Positions 37,801 to 49,859 of a DNA stretch of 64,000 nt are shown here, one piece after another. The notes beneath the pieces are model-generated. The model ran no database searches and was not told the DNA's origin. It saw nothing but the letters and a program-made list of their open reading frames with translations. Numbering within the stretch: the first letter of the stretch is position 1; each line of letters starts with the position of its first letter. Origin of the DNA: Daphnia pulex (taxonomy: Eukaryota > Arthropoda > Branchiopoda > Diplostraca > Daphniidae); assembly GCF_021134715.1 (NCBI RefSeq), contig NC_060024.1:11966001-12030000 (forward strand), in the 5' to 3' direction. The translations under genes were made by a program, and so were the position numbers.

Positions 37801-40397
37801 TCCGCATTTTTTTCCAGCCATTTGAATTGTTCTCGCATGACTCTATAATTTTCCAGTTCTGTTCCGAGTTATTGTGACCGAAATTATGTCGTCTCCTAGA
37901 GGGGATCGATATCGGATTTCTCAAACTCTCTCGATTTTTTGGCCAGTGATTGGCGCAATGCCCAAAAAATAAATAAAAATCTCCGTGAGCGGCTCTCTCC
38001 TTTGCGGTGGTGAAGATGTATAGACACATATATAATGCCTAGCTCGTCTATACACACGTGTATAAACGGGAGAGAGAGCGGCTTGCGCTAACGGCGGACA
38101 CGCAGAGAAGAAGGGAAAAAAACGAGGGTAATTGCCATGGCAGGTGAACTTTTTTTCTTGTTGTATATCATATAGGCGCAAACTATATATAGAGGTGTTT
38201 TGAACGCGTGCAAAAAGGAAGAAGAAGATTGAAATTGTTCGGCGGCGGTTTTGCCAGTGGCTTTCTAATCACTGTATCGTATTACTAGAGAGACGATTCC
38301 AGAGCCAAAAAAAAGTTTTCCGGTGATGAGTTATGTCTAAACTATCACGAACACAGCACTCAAATGGGACGGGACTATATGAAAGGAAGGAGAGAGAGAG
38401 TCTATCTCATCCCTTGTAAGGCACACACAACCTGGGAAAGACATCCTTGTTAAAAATTTTTGAGAGTGATATAAACCGCGTAGAAATTGCGCAACGATTG
38501 ACTGGCTGATTTTTATATTCTTTGATCAACCAATAAAAAAAAAGAAGAAAAAAAATGGAATTTAATTCAGAGATGAGCCAATAAAATGGAAGTAAAATCG
38601 TTTTTCCTTAGAAATGGCCACCCGAAGGCTCTATTATAGACAGTTGGTCATACCCATCTGAAAGTTCAATTAACCTCAATCGAAAGCCAGTTTAGCTGTT
38701 TGAAGGGGGGGAGCTAACTCTCCACAACAATGACATAAAGAGGTTAGACTTTTTAAAATAGCCAAAAAAGGTGTACGAGCGCACACATGTAAACAACAAC
38801 ATTTCTCTTTTTTCACGCGGGACGGTTTTCTATTTTAAAAGAAATAACGTTCCAGTCTCCATTTCTTGGATAACAACAATATAACTGGATCATCATCCAT
38901 GTAGGGTGAACGTGTACAAAACATTTCCTACTAGTATACATATATATTTCCCGGCCTAGTTAAATGGTTCAAAAAATGCGGATAACATCACGTAAGAGAT
39001 AGAGAAAGCACAACCCGTTGTTATTCGCTCCGATTCATCAGTGCGGATCACGACACTTGAAGAATTTTCACTTCCGGAAATAAAATTTTTTTTCTTTTTT
39101 TTTTAAATAATTTTTTCGCTTTGATGGATGTTAGAGAGCCCCGGTGCATGCTGTATCCGACCTCATACATGACCCCTTTTGCTTTTGCGCTGCGGGGCGA
39201 GAGCTCACGTGACCTACTTCCGCCTTCTTCTTCTTCTCTCTTTTTTTTTCCAGCGCTGTGCTGGAACATTCCGTAGAGCCCATCACCTTTTTCTTCTCTT
39301 TCATAAAAGCCGAGTCTCTCTCTCTTTCTTTTGAGTATAACTACATTTTATTCCGATTGAATCGGTGAGATGCCAACAACAAATTCGCCCGAATTGCTGA
39401 GACGTTGTGACCTACAAAAATATATCTCAGACGCGCAAATGTTACACAAAAAAGCTTCAAAGAAGAAGAAGATTCTTTTGTGGCATTTGAATTGAAAACC
39501 CCCCCGACTGTGACCGTGACTCTAATAGAGGAGAGTCAGCCTCGGCCAGCCTCCCAATAGTGACGGCCAGCTGGGCACCAGAGAGAAGAAACCCAGGCCT
39601 CTTTATGAATCAAACAATCAAAATAATTTCTCCTTGGAAGAAGAAATAAGAAGAGGCTGCCAATAATATACAGCTCGAGAGTTTGATGATATTTTATGAC
39701 TAGAGAAGAACTTTCTCGGTCGAGTCTGCTCTGTGTTGTATAATATAATACCTTTCAAAGTGGCTTTCCCGTTGATGCTCACGCTTTTTACCTTTACATT
39801 TAAAAAAAGCCGGCGACTGCGTGACGGACGATCGCGAATTCAATCGACAACAATAAGAGAAAAAAAGTTTTGGCCAAAATTAAAAAAAAAAAAAAATGTT
39901 TTCTTTTTGGCTGGCAACAACTTTTTAGAAATTAATTTGAAATTAATTAAAGAAAAATAAAAAAAAGGTGTGTGATTAATTGATTAGACTCGTTAAGTTG
40001 GCCATTGTACGGTTTTAACTTTCTCTCTCTTTCTCTAATATAATGACAATTCCGCCGAAAACCGCATCATATTGACAAGGTCTAGTTAATCCATCGCCAT
40101 ATTTGGTGTGTGGTCTACATTATAATATCGCCCGTGAGTAGTAATCGTGAAAAAGAAGAAAATGAACGATTTCGACAGAAAACATTTTAAGCGTGGGCGG
40201 TTCGAGGACGAAACATGGCGCCCGCCGGATTAAGGGTGCGCCGTGCCTTGCATCCGTTTAAAGGTCAAAACACGTCGTCACGAAACGAGCCAACAAGAAA
40301 ACAAAAGTGGTCGAAATCTCTTACCCGTCCGTTGCGACATTGCTCCGCCGATGCAACAGCAGCAGCCCACGAGAAACAACAACGTCAACCGTTTCAT
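28853..40397 (-). CDS. Mucin-like type I membrane protein with juxtamembrane SEA domain
   Basis: Exons on the minus strand: 40397-40325, 35715-32283, 31557-31290, 31150-31083, 30593-30433, 30357-30227, 29410-29231, 29134-28853. The phases close to 1531 residues. Exon 1 codes for a signal peptide (MKRLTLLFLVGCCCCIGGA). The giant exon 2 (residues 25-1169) is Pro/Thr/Gln/Glu-rich mucin-like sequence with poly-Asn and three DD(I/L)..LPP(G/N)F motifs. A poly-Thr run (1197-1209) is followed by CGEEC and a SEA domain (about 1226-1340) with the autoproteolysis-type site GSVLV (1283-1287). A single membrane helix (about 1357-1376) precedes RRRRQHQR and a Tyr/Ser/Arg-rich cytoplasmic tail of about 150 residues. 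The protein is likely an apical or matrix-facing surface mucin. The only ATG-to-stop frame at the locus starts at 35965, but a strong acceptor at 35716 shows that the true N-terminus is upstream. I do not know the orthologue's name. Confidence 0.85.
33680..33704 (-). repeat. In-frame AAC trinucleotide run (poly-Asn)
   Basis: About eight tandem AAC codons read on the minus strand inside the mucin exon, giving an NNNNNNNN tract followed by GAGPSKLKIFNLGRR. Such runs are prone to length polymorphism. Confidence 0.85.
35716..40324. other. First intron of the SEA-mucin gene
   Basis: A 4.6-kb intron from donor GTAAGAG at 40324 to an acceptor preceded by ATTCTTTTTATCTTTTGACAG at 35716. It contains A/T homopolymers and GA-rich repeats. 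None of the frames inside it is credible as an exon. Confidence 0.65.
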
Positions 40398-41020
40398 TTT
40401 GCTGGATAAGATGGTCATCCGGCCGGTCGGATTACGACGGCCAACGGACGTGATGACTCGGGTCATCCGACACCACAACAACCTCCAAGACAATAATCTC
40501 TCGATTCAATTTTTCAATTCAAAATTTGAATCGACACTTTTTCGATGAACAACACACACTTGTAAATTTTTTCAAATTTCCCGCTGGTGAATGATGGCGG
40601 CCGGCATATCTCCTCGTAATTCCGATTGGAATAGCTTTCAAATCAGAACGAAGTAATTCACCCAATTATTCCACGTGTCAAACAATTGTTGTTACAACAA
40701 CAGCACAGTTGAAACAAAAAAGTTATTGAGCAGGAGCGACGTCCAGTGACTAGCTGCTGCCGCGAACGCCTTGGCGAAACTGGCCCCAAAACATTTTTCC
40801 AGGAGAGAACCTTCTCTTACCTCCACCAGTCTCTTTTTAACAGAAAGGAAAGTTGTTGAATTTCCCCTTCAGTATATTTATTCCACCTCCCTCCTCCCTT
40901 CCATACCTGAAGAAGAAGAAGAAGGGGGGTTCTTTACTCCCACCTTCACCATCTCCTCTCCCCTCTGGGCTTGTAGATATCTTTTTATTTACCAGGTGAC
41001 GTCTTTTTAGAAGGTAAAAA

Positions 41021-41036
41021 GAGAGAGAGAGAGAGA
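41021..41036. repeat. GA dinucleotide microsatellite
   Basis: Eight GA units in the intergenic region upstream of the SEA-mucin gene. Confidence 0.85.
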
Positions 41037-42879
41037 GGGGACGCTTAGCTCTCGGATTTTTTGAGCTGTGTGTGTGCGTGTCTTCAGGGTCATTGGTAAA
41101 GCCCCCAGACGCTAAATATGCTGATGTGCCAGGTGAATAAGAAACATATATAAGTATAAGACTATTGAGACTTTCGCTTAATAAAATGGGATGTTTTTGT
41201 TTGAGATTTTTATGCTAAAATAATAATAATAATGGAGGAAGGGGCAGCAAAATATTCATCCCTTAAGGGTAAGGTACCAGTTCTCTCAGGTCAAATGGAT
41301 GCACCTATACGGATTGCTAAATAACCTTTTGGTTATAATAATAAATAATAATTGATGTCGAAGAAAAAACATGTGGGTCCAGTTGCATTGGGATATGACA
41401 ATCATTTGCATCCGAGTTCCATGACCGACCATGAACACACAAAATAATTTTGTTTTCTTCTTTGCATCAGCGTCTATTACCCCACCTCCTTTCTTCTTTT
41501 TCTTCTGCTGGGAATCAATTCAGATTCCTCCTCCCCCCTCCTCCGGTTCACGACTTTCCTGTTACCAAGAGAAGGAGGGAGGGAGGGGGGAAAAATGTAC
41601 AAACAACAATCGAGAGTCTCGGTTGACTCAAAAGACCTTTTGAGTTGTATATATATAAAGAATAAGGCGTGTTATGGCTAATCAACAGCAAACAGACGAA
41701 AAAATATTAAAACCTCCTTTTTCAATTCATTTTCCTTTCTCTCTCTTTTTGAATAGGTAATTTTTGTTTCGTTCAGTTTTTACCTGTCGTGTCACGATCG
41801 ACCCTGCCGGGTTTTTTTTTTTTTTTAATGCAAACAAATCTCCTGGTTGACTGTAGAATCACGAAGATTTTTTCAATTGTGTTCAAAATATGGCGACGTT
41901 TTTCTGCCTTCACCTGTCACGCAATTTCTTGTCAACTTGAATAAATGGTCTGCTCCGCGGATGTTTTGTTGGAATTTTTTGTTTGCCAAACAAATCTACA
42001 CCGGATATTATTAGACATGCGGTAACTCACGCTAACTTTTTTTTGGGGGGGATAGCGACAGTAGGAAGCCATTTTGTTATTTCGTTCAAATAAAATAAAT
42101 TCGTTCGGGAGTCACGAAATTGTTTGAGTTGGTGTCCTACACGTTCCGCCAAGTTTCTCAGAGGTCCATAGGAAAAATATGTATGAGGGATGTGTCATAT
42201 TTGAACCCCTTTGGGTGGCACATACTATCTAGGCACATAACCCGAGGAAATAAAAAGGGAAACCAACAAGTCAACAACCACCCCGCTCACTTCAAACTGT
42301 GTTTACGATCCATTGTTATTATATATACCGTTGATTCTCTTATCTCCCGCGACGAATCTGTCCAGCAACCCCTTGAAGAAAAAAAGTAAAAAAATCCTTT
42401 TTTCTCCCTTATACACACAGGTAAAAGGTGTAATTTTAAAAAAAGAAAAACTTGTTTTATATCCTTTTTTCTTCGTCTGCTATATCCGGGTATATCCGCG
42501 CGCGTTGAATAAAATAAACCCCAAACAAGATTTTCCCCTTTCACCCCAGCGTGAAATATAACAATACATGAAAGTTTATACATCTCTCTTTTTTTCGTCT
42601 GTGTGTATAAAAACAGGTGATTTACGACGCGACATTTCTTTCTCTCTTTCGCTTATTTCTGAATGACTTGGCGTACATATTATATTTAAAAAAGGTGACG
42701 AAGAAAAGTTCAAATACCCCAAAATATACCCACTGCACGTGTGGGTTGGCTGAATATTAAATTACAACTAAACTATCACGGCAATTTGGCTGGCGGCGCA
42801 CCTGTTTTGCATCTTCACTTTCGCTTCATCCCTTTAGACTTTCGCTTCGTCTTCCGGTCGTTAAAAGGACATGTAGGCG

Positions 42880-42900
42880 GAGAAGAAGAAGAAGAAGAAG
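42880..42900. repeat. GAA trinucleotide microsatellite
   Basis: About seven GAA units in the spacer between the SEA-mucin and receptor genes. Confidence 0.85.
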
Positions 42901-45900
42901 TGTGTGTGTAGCAACGATGTATTTCGTGAAAGAATATATCTAACGGTGGAAGGGGGGTGCTAGGCAGTTGCTGATTGCCGACGACCTTGTTACACTTTGA
43001 GAGTGTTGGTTAACAATGGCGGCGGCCCCCCTCCAAACTTTCGCCCGTTAAATTGCGGCTGGCGACACACGTTGTCAGTAAGGCACACGCGCGCGCGTTC
43101 AACTGTTTTACACAATTTATATATTCGATTGCGTCAAAATTCTGCTGACGACGCAATATTGTTGAGATGAGATTCCAGATGAATGAGTCAACAATGTGTG
43201 TAGTAGCTACAGGATCCGCTATCCGACCGGATACAACTCGCCCTTGAAGGACAGAGTGCAGGTGCTGCTGCCCAGGGAATTGAGGTTAAACTCTGAGCTC
43301 AATCTCTTTTTTGAATCTGGCGCCTCGCATGTTCGACAAGAGTCTCAAAAAACCCTGTTTAGACTGCTCTTTGTACACGGTTGTTATTTATTTTCCAAAG
43401 ACTACAAGAACCGTAAATTAGGGCTCTAACGGAGGTACATATACTGCTGTATAAGCATTCACAAATGGATGTTGTTGTTCTCCTCCGAGAGAGAGAGAGA
43501 TAATTCACCTGGGCTATGCAGCGCACAATTATTATCGCGTATACCTATGCGCAGGACATCGTCAATGGCTCATCAGCATCAGAGGAAGGACATTTGACGA
43601 AAGTCTAAAACACAAAAATGCGGATCGTAAAAAAAACGACCATCTCCCCCCAAACCAATTTGGGCTAGCCAAACGGCCATTCGAGCAGCCATAAATGACT
43701 CTGGTATAAAAGTTAGTGGAACAAATTACGTCACAGTAGTGCTACATGTGACAATATATAAATTCTCCGAAATTCTTTTCAATCTACTCTCCCAAAACTG
43801 AAAAAATAAACACACACACAAAAATAATGTTGATTACAAGAAAAAATGTGTGGCCTTATCGACTGTTTTGGCTTTGACAAGTCCTAGTTCTCATCCAAAA
43901 GTCCAAGTTTCATTTCAGAATTTAGCCAGAACGTTAGTTATACACCACAAAAAAGGAAGGACCGGTTGTGCTGTGCGAGTTGAACAAGTCCAACACACCA
44001 GCGAAAGATCTAGCTAGCATGTAATGTATGTCGCGTTCTAAATAATCTAGACCAAATCCACCGAAAATGTTACACCCAGATGATTTCCAAAAAGTTATAC
44101 GGGACTCATGAAAGTCACCGGTGGCAAGGTGAGGGCGTGTGCCTTTTTCTTTTGCAGCAGAGAGAACTGCTGCTGCTGGCCTTGGAGATTTTTAGATTCT
44201 CTCTCTTAGCCAGTGTCTGCTGCTCTACGTGTTCACTTTGTTTTATTGTGGCACGACCTTCGTCTATATAACGGCTGAGCTGCTGCTGCTGCTATTCCTT
44301 TTTTTTTCTTTTCTTCGTAGTCCCCCAGCAGCAGCAATGGCCTTACACCATAAGAAGAAGAGAACCCCTTTTTGATCTGTTAGCTTATATTTATGTGTGT
44401 AGTATGTATCTCATCAAATCAGCGGCCAGCGTCATGCTGCGATTGCTGGGCAAGGCCACAAATCTGCGCTATCCCCCCAGCGCACCTATTCCATTTGAGC
44501 AGTTCTCACTAAAGAATGTCAAGAGCAAGACAAATAGGGAACTATATAACAAATGACATTCTATACGTGATGCATATAAACAATAGTAGAGCCATGCACG
44601 TTTAGCGGAGGAGGAGGAGGTAAAAGTAAGAGACAGGAAATGCCAAACTGTCACGAGTCTTTGAGCAATGATCACGGCTGGCCAAGCTTTTTTGGATTTT
44701 TGGTCTTTATTCTATCCTTGAAATTGACTGGCTATACAACTGCCGGTACCTGTTTACCCTCAAATTCTTTGACGTTATACATATACCCTTGAATCCTTTT
44801 GTTCGACAAATCTGTGCGTGTATATTGGCATCAATCATTTGGGCTGATCGCCTTGGATGTGGACGACATCATGTACGGAAATATTCTGTTGAATTTATTC
44901 CGCGCAGTCGTGTTAAAATCGGAAGGTTTCGTCACATTCGTGAATTTCGAAATGATTTCATTTGTTTAATTTATTCAGACCCCGCAGTACTATGAGTCAA
45001 TGCTGCGCGGCGTTTACAACAAAATATAAAAGGTGATAAATTATGCATAGAAACGAAGTGATGAAAGTTTAGAAAATCAAACAGCACTTCTTCAAACAGT
45101 TTGAATAAGCGAAAATTTGATATATACCAGCGTGCGGGATTATTTGTCAAATGTCAGCAGGTAGGCCGGATGATGAATGCTGGTAAAAGTGCACACAGTA
45201 CACCGTAGAGAAATGATTCGTTTCTAATTTTATTTATGTATGGACATCAAGTCATTCATCGTCATCTATAGTCGGAGAATTTTCCAAGGAAATCTCCATT
45301 CCAGCTCTTCCCCGGCAGCATTGCCGTGCATTTACATGCACACATTGGACGAGGGTCTAACAAAAGCGCCCAAACGGAGATTGCGATGACTTTTTGCTGA
45401 TCAAATGCTGCTCGAGCGCATAATATATATATACGCAGCTATATAGCTCTCCACCAGATTAAGATCTGCACACAGTATATATACACACAAACAGACGTCG
45501 TCGTCCTCCCCACTCGTCTATACGTATCATACAATGGGCGACGAAAGGACCGTCTAACTTATTCGGGAGTCGTGAGCTGCGCTATCAATCAATATGATTG
45601 CGGCGCGCACTTTTGTTGCCCGCTTCCTTTCACGGCGATGCAACATCTCCACGAGATATGATGAAAGAGGAAAAAAAGAAATATATAAAATAAAATATAT
45701 TATACGCGGAATGTGCGCTGAGCTGGGGAGGGTAGAGAGAGAAAGTATAAAACTTGGGTGTCCTCCCATCAACTTTTGTTGGAAAATGTCGGGGATAGCA
45801 CAGTCATGGAATAAATAATAAATCTATAAAGTTTGGGATTTTAAACTTTTTCTTCCTATATACAGTATAGTAGATAGTAGATCTACACGGAGAGATGGAC

Positions 45901-47446
45901 AAGTATTTCATGCCATTTTGTTTGGCGCATAATGCGCAGTGTTCGGGGAATGTATCGTTATTACATTCCAAAAGTTCTTTCATCGCTAGACGACAGTAGA
46001 GGAAAAACAACTGCTGGGAACTGTGCCGTCATCTAGAGACCGTTGATTCAACTCTGTTCACAAAAGGAAAGTTTCAATAGTACCTGGCGATTCCTTTTTT
46101 AAAAGTCCTACTGGTATTAACTGCAACAGCAAAAAAACATGTTGTATGATCGACAGACGAGGTTTGCGTGTGTCTATTACATGGCCTCATGATATTTTTT
46201 TGTCCCAGAATTTTAATTTGGCAGGTGTGGTTGAAACAAAAGCGACAGTTCGCAAGAAATTCTTAACAATCAATTAAGAATTAACAACAAAAAAATTTAA
46301 ATGAATGAAAATAAAATATCGATTCCTTTCTCGTGTCTCAAGGTAAAAAAGATATAGAAAACCCAGACACAACCTGGCTAGACGGCGATTGCCAGCCGGA
46401 GGAAATGATGATATATATATTACGAAAATAAAGTGCAATGTATACGTAATAACTGTTGTACTATCGTTATTAGAAACACAGAGTGCTGTCTGCAAAAAAA
46501 GTATCATGACGAACGCGACAATATTAGGTCCATTTACGAGTTCCTTGGATCATTGATCAGAGTCCCGATTTGATATATTTGTAGACACAAATAGGAGTGA
46601 AGATAAGAACGCGTTGCTAGGCTCCTATCTGCCCGTCTCGCGATGACGCAATAGTCTTGCATTAGCTCTTTTTCGTACCTCACGTGCAAGAGCCTGAGGT
46701 GCGGCTGTACGTGAGAGTCGCGAGTTTTCTCTACGAGATTCGAAATCTTTTTAAAAATCATAACTCTATCGCTCCGTTGAGGTAAACGTTTGATCTTCTG
46801 ATTGTACATCAAGGTTTGGACGTTGTCAATAGTTTTTGCGAAAAGCATATTGATTTTATTATGGGTTTATTTAAATTTTTTTGTTTATGATTGGATTTGT
46901 AAAGTATGAAGAGCAGAAAACCAATAGGCAATAGCCATTCGTATTCCGCTTGACGTGGCTCACTTAAACAGATAAAAAGAGATGAGAAAGTAGCGAGGCA
47001 TGTTTTTCGATCCATCTGACGGACGATAGACATCGAAAAGATTGAAACGCGTGTGCGCCTTGGTTTATTCAAACAGTACCGACCACCAGATGGCAGCAGA
47101 TAAAACTAAATGACGTATCTTTCGGCCAGTCTTTCAGTTGTTTTTCTCTGTAAAACCAGTTAGAGGGTCCGCCATTTTGTCGCGTTTGTTTTTATTGAGT
47201 TGTTATTTCGTTTGTTGAAGATCTGAAAGAGATCACGAAATTCCCATTTCTCGTTCGCCAGTTTGATTGAATGTGTATCGAATTTCTGCAGAGAACATAG
47301 TCTAGCTGTTGTCGTTGCTCGTGTTGACCGATCTACATTGACGAAAGTAGGAGAGCCCAGTGTGAAGGGCGAATCTCCGTAGAGCAAATTACACAATTCC
47401 TGACGTATATTAGTGTGTATGTTAGCAGTTTTAAGTATTGCTATAA

Positions 47447-47517
47447 ATGATCAGGATTCAATAGGTTTCTTGACTGTTGGTGTTGTTGAAGAGTTCCGCT
47501 GCTGAATGGGCCCATAA
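47447..47517 (+). promoter_or_regulatory. Two short upstream open reading frames before the type II receptor start
   Basis: Two minimal ATG-to-stop frames lie within 190 bp upstream of the receptor ATG: ATG ATC AGG ATT CAA TAG (47447-47464) and ATG GGC CCA TAA (47506-47517). If the transcript starts upstream of them they could damp translation. The transcription start is not known, so they may lie outside the mRNA. Confidence 0.3.
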
Positions 47518-47631
47518 CTGATTTATGTATTTGGGGCTTGCCCACGCTGAAGACACCAGAAACAGCAAAAGTAGACAGCTTTTTTGAGAATTTCTTGTAA
47601 GAGTTGGAGTTGTTTGAATCTTTTTGGGAAA

Positions 47632-49859
47632 ATGGGCTGCACTAGACAAATTTTTTCCGTATTTCTCCTCGCATCAGCTGTGCTACTTTTGTCAAGAGGT
47701 AAACAACTGTTCCACATTATTTCATTGTAATTTGTACAACTTCAGTTTGGAAATCTAACAATTTTTTTCCATTGCAGTCTCTCCAGCTGAGAGTTCACTC
47801 ATAACCACAAAATGTGAATATTATAATCATACCATTTGCCAAGACACTGGAAAGGGCTGCAATGAAACAGAGTATTGTGAAGTTGCCGAACCCAACAAAA
47901 GGAATCATTGCTATGTTCTGTGGCAAAATTCAAGCAATGGAGAGCTTCAAATCAAATTCAAGGTATGTTGTGTCTTAATTGAGGTCAAACAATGAAAGCG
48001 AAATTTTAATGTTTATTTGTTCTGTGTGATTTTTATTAGGGCTGCTTTTTGAACAATTTTGGCTGTTACAATCAGTCCAAATGTGTGGGTCAGAAAGAAG
48101 AACCAAGAAAAAACCTACTTTTCTGCTGTTGTGAAGGTGATTATTGCAACAGAGAATTTTCTTGGGAGCCCCTAGCAACAGAGACACCACCCACTATTGG
48201 TATGTAACTTGACACATTTCTCAAGATTGACAATTAACCATTAGCCAATTATTTTTCAGAAGGTGCTCCCCCTTTGAGAAGTTCTCAAAAACCAATTTTG
48301 AACACACTCATGTACACACTGGTTCCTATTGTGGCCATAACCTTCATGATTGTAATTGGGTATTGGATGTACCGTCGTCAGCGAATGGCGTACTTCAATG
48401 AAGTAATCACCATTTTTTACATACTAATGTTTACTGTTTCTAATCGTGGAATTTTGCAACTAGTTACCGACCACTGAGCCTCAAGCCATCCACCCTCCAT
48501 CGCCAACACTGACCGTAAGCCCTGTGCAGTTATTAGAAATCAAAGCACGAGGCAGATTCGGCGCTGTTTGGAAAGGCCAGCTGAAAACCGAAACTGTGGC
48601 CGTCAAAATTTTCCCATTGCAGGTATTTACTGTTAACCACTTTGACTCCACATTTGAACGGGATTTATTCAGACTTTTTCACATCGTTCGCGTTTATTTT
48701 CTTCTCCATCTTTTAGGACAAACAATCTTGGCTCGCCGAGCAAGAGGTTTTCAAACTACCCCAGCTTGATCATGACAACATTCTTCAATTCATGAGCGCT
48801 GAAAAGAGAGGGGATAGTCTCCAGACAGAATTTTGGTTGATTACTGCTTTCCATGAAAAAGGCTCACTCTGCGACTATCTTAAAGTATGTTTTAGCTACA
48901 CTATTCTTATGTTTCAAGGCTTTATTTTATTCGATTCTCTGCTGTGCAGTGCAACTCATTATCATGGACGGAACTGTGTCGGATTGCCGAAGGGATGGCC
49001 AGAGGACTGACTCACCTTCACGAAGAGGTCCCTGCTACTAAAGCCGATGCTTGCAAACCTGCCGTGGCTCACAGAGACTTCAAATCAAAGAACGTACTGC
49101 TCAAATCAGATCTAACCGCTTGTATTGCCGATTTCGGATTGGCTCTCATTTTCTACCCTGGAAGACCCGTCGGAGATACTCACGGACAAGTAATTTACTC
49201 GTCAAACAAATTCATACAAAATTCAAAGATGTTTAATGGAAAACATTGTTCTTTTCAGGTGGGCACTCGTCGATACATGGCACCTGAAGTATTGGAAGGT
49301 GCCATCAACTTCAATAGAGATGCATTTTTGCGAATCGACATGTACGCATGTGCTCTTGTACTATGGGAACTTCTTTCCCGTTGCCGAGGACAGGACGCAC
49401 CCGTGCCAGAATACCTCCTTCCATTCGAAGAGGAGGTAAATAATAATGTCCCCATCAATTTTTATCGTCATCCTTTTTAAACCTCAATATTCAAATTAGG
49501 TGGGGCAACATCCGACGCTGGAGGACATGCAAGAGTGCGTGGTCCACCTCAAGCGTCGCCCCGTGCTGAAGGAAATGTGGAGGCAGCGCCGTGGTATGGA
49601 CATTTTGTGCCATACCATCGAAGAGTGTTGGGATCAGGATGCCGAAGCCCGGTTGTCAGCGTCTTGTGTGCTGGAGCGTGTTACAGCTCTGACACGACTC
49701 TACCCTACGACTACGTTTAACAGCGGTCAGCCAGTAAGAATCCCTGCTTTCCTTCCACCTCCTCCGCCCAATTTGAATTTGGCACCTAACCACAACAACT
49801 ACACAACCATGAGTACCGGCAGCGTGGGGCCTATCCCCCACACAGAGTCGAACATGTAG
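47632..49859 (+). CDS. put: Activin/BMP type II receptor serine/threonine kinase (punt / ACVR2)
   Basis: Receptor that binds TGF-beta family ligands and phosphorylates type I receptors. Nine exons: 47632-47698, 47778-47962, 48040-48199, 48260-48402, 48464-48622, 48717-48884, 48950-49189, 49259-49435, 49500-49859 (552 residues; phases agree). Signal peptide about 1-25. The cysteine-rich three-finger ectodomain (about 32-125) ends in [10 protein letters not shown]. Membrane helix about 155-175. Kinase domain: glycine loop [15 protein letters not shown] lysine K233, HRDFKSKN with catalytic D337, DFG 355-357, MAPE 381-384. HRDFKSKN and the absence of a GS box place it in the type II, ACVR2-like class. 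The tail is Pro/Asn-rich. Introns are mostly 59-80 bp. It converges on the cenH3 gene. The symbol follows the Drosophila homologue. Confidence 0.95.

Larger units (their letters stand above)
40398..47631. other. Intergenic region between the SEA-mucin and receptor genes
   Basis: 7.2 kb between two divergently transcribed genes, so it should hold both promoters. It contains a GA run (41021-41036), an AAG run (42880-42900), CTG-rich patches near 44274-44292 and TA-rich tracts near 45422. Overlapping minus-strand frames at 46534-47072 are not recognisable. I see no coding gene. Confidence 0.55.

Noticed and set aside
46534-47072. Two overlapping minus-strand frames of 104 and 87 codons
   Set aside because: The composition is somewhat protein-like, but there are no recognisable motifs, and I found no exon partners.
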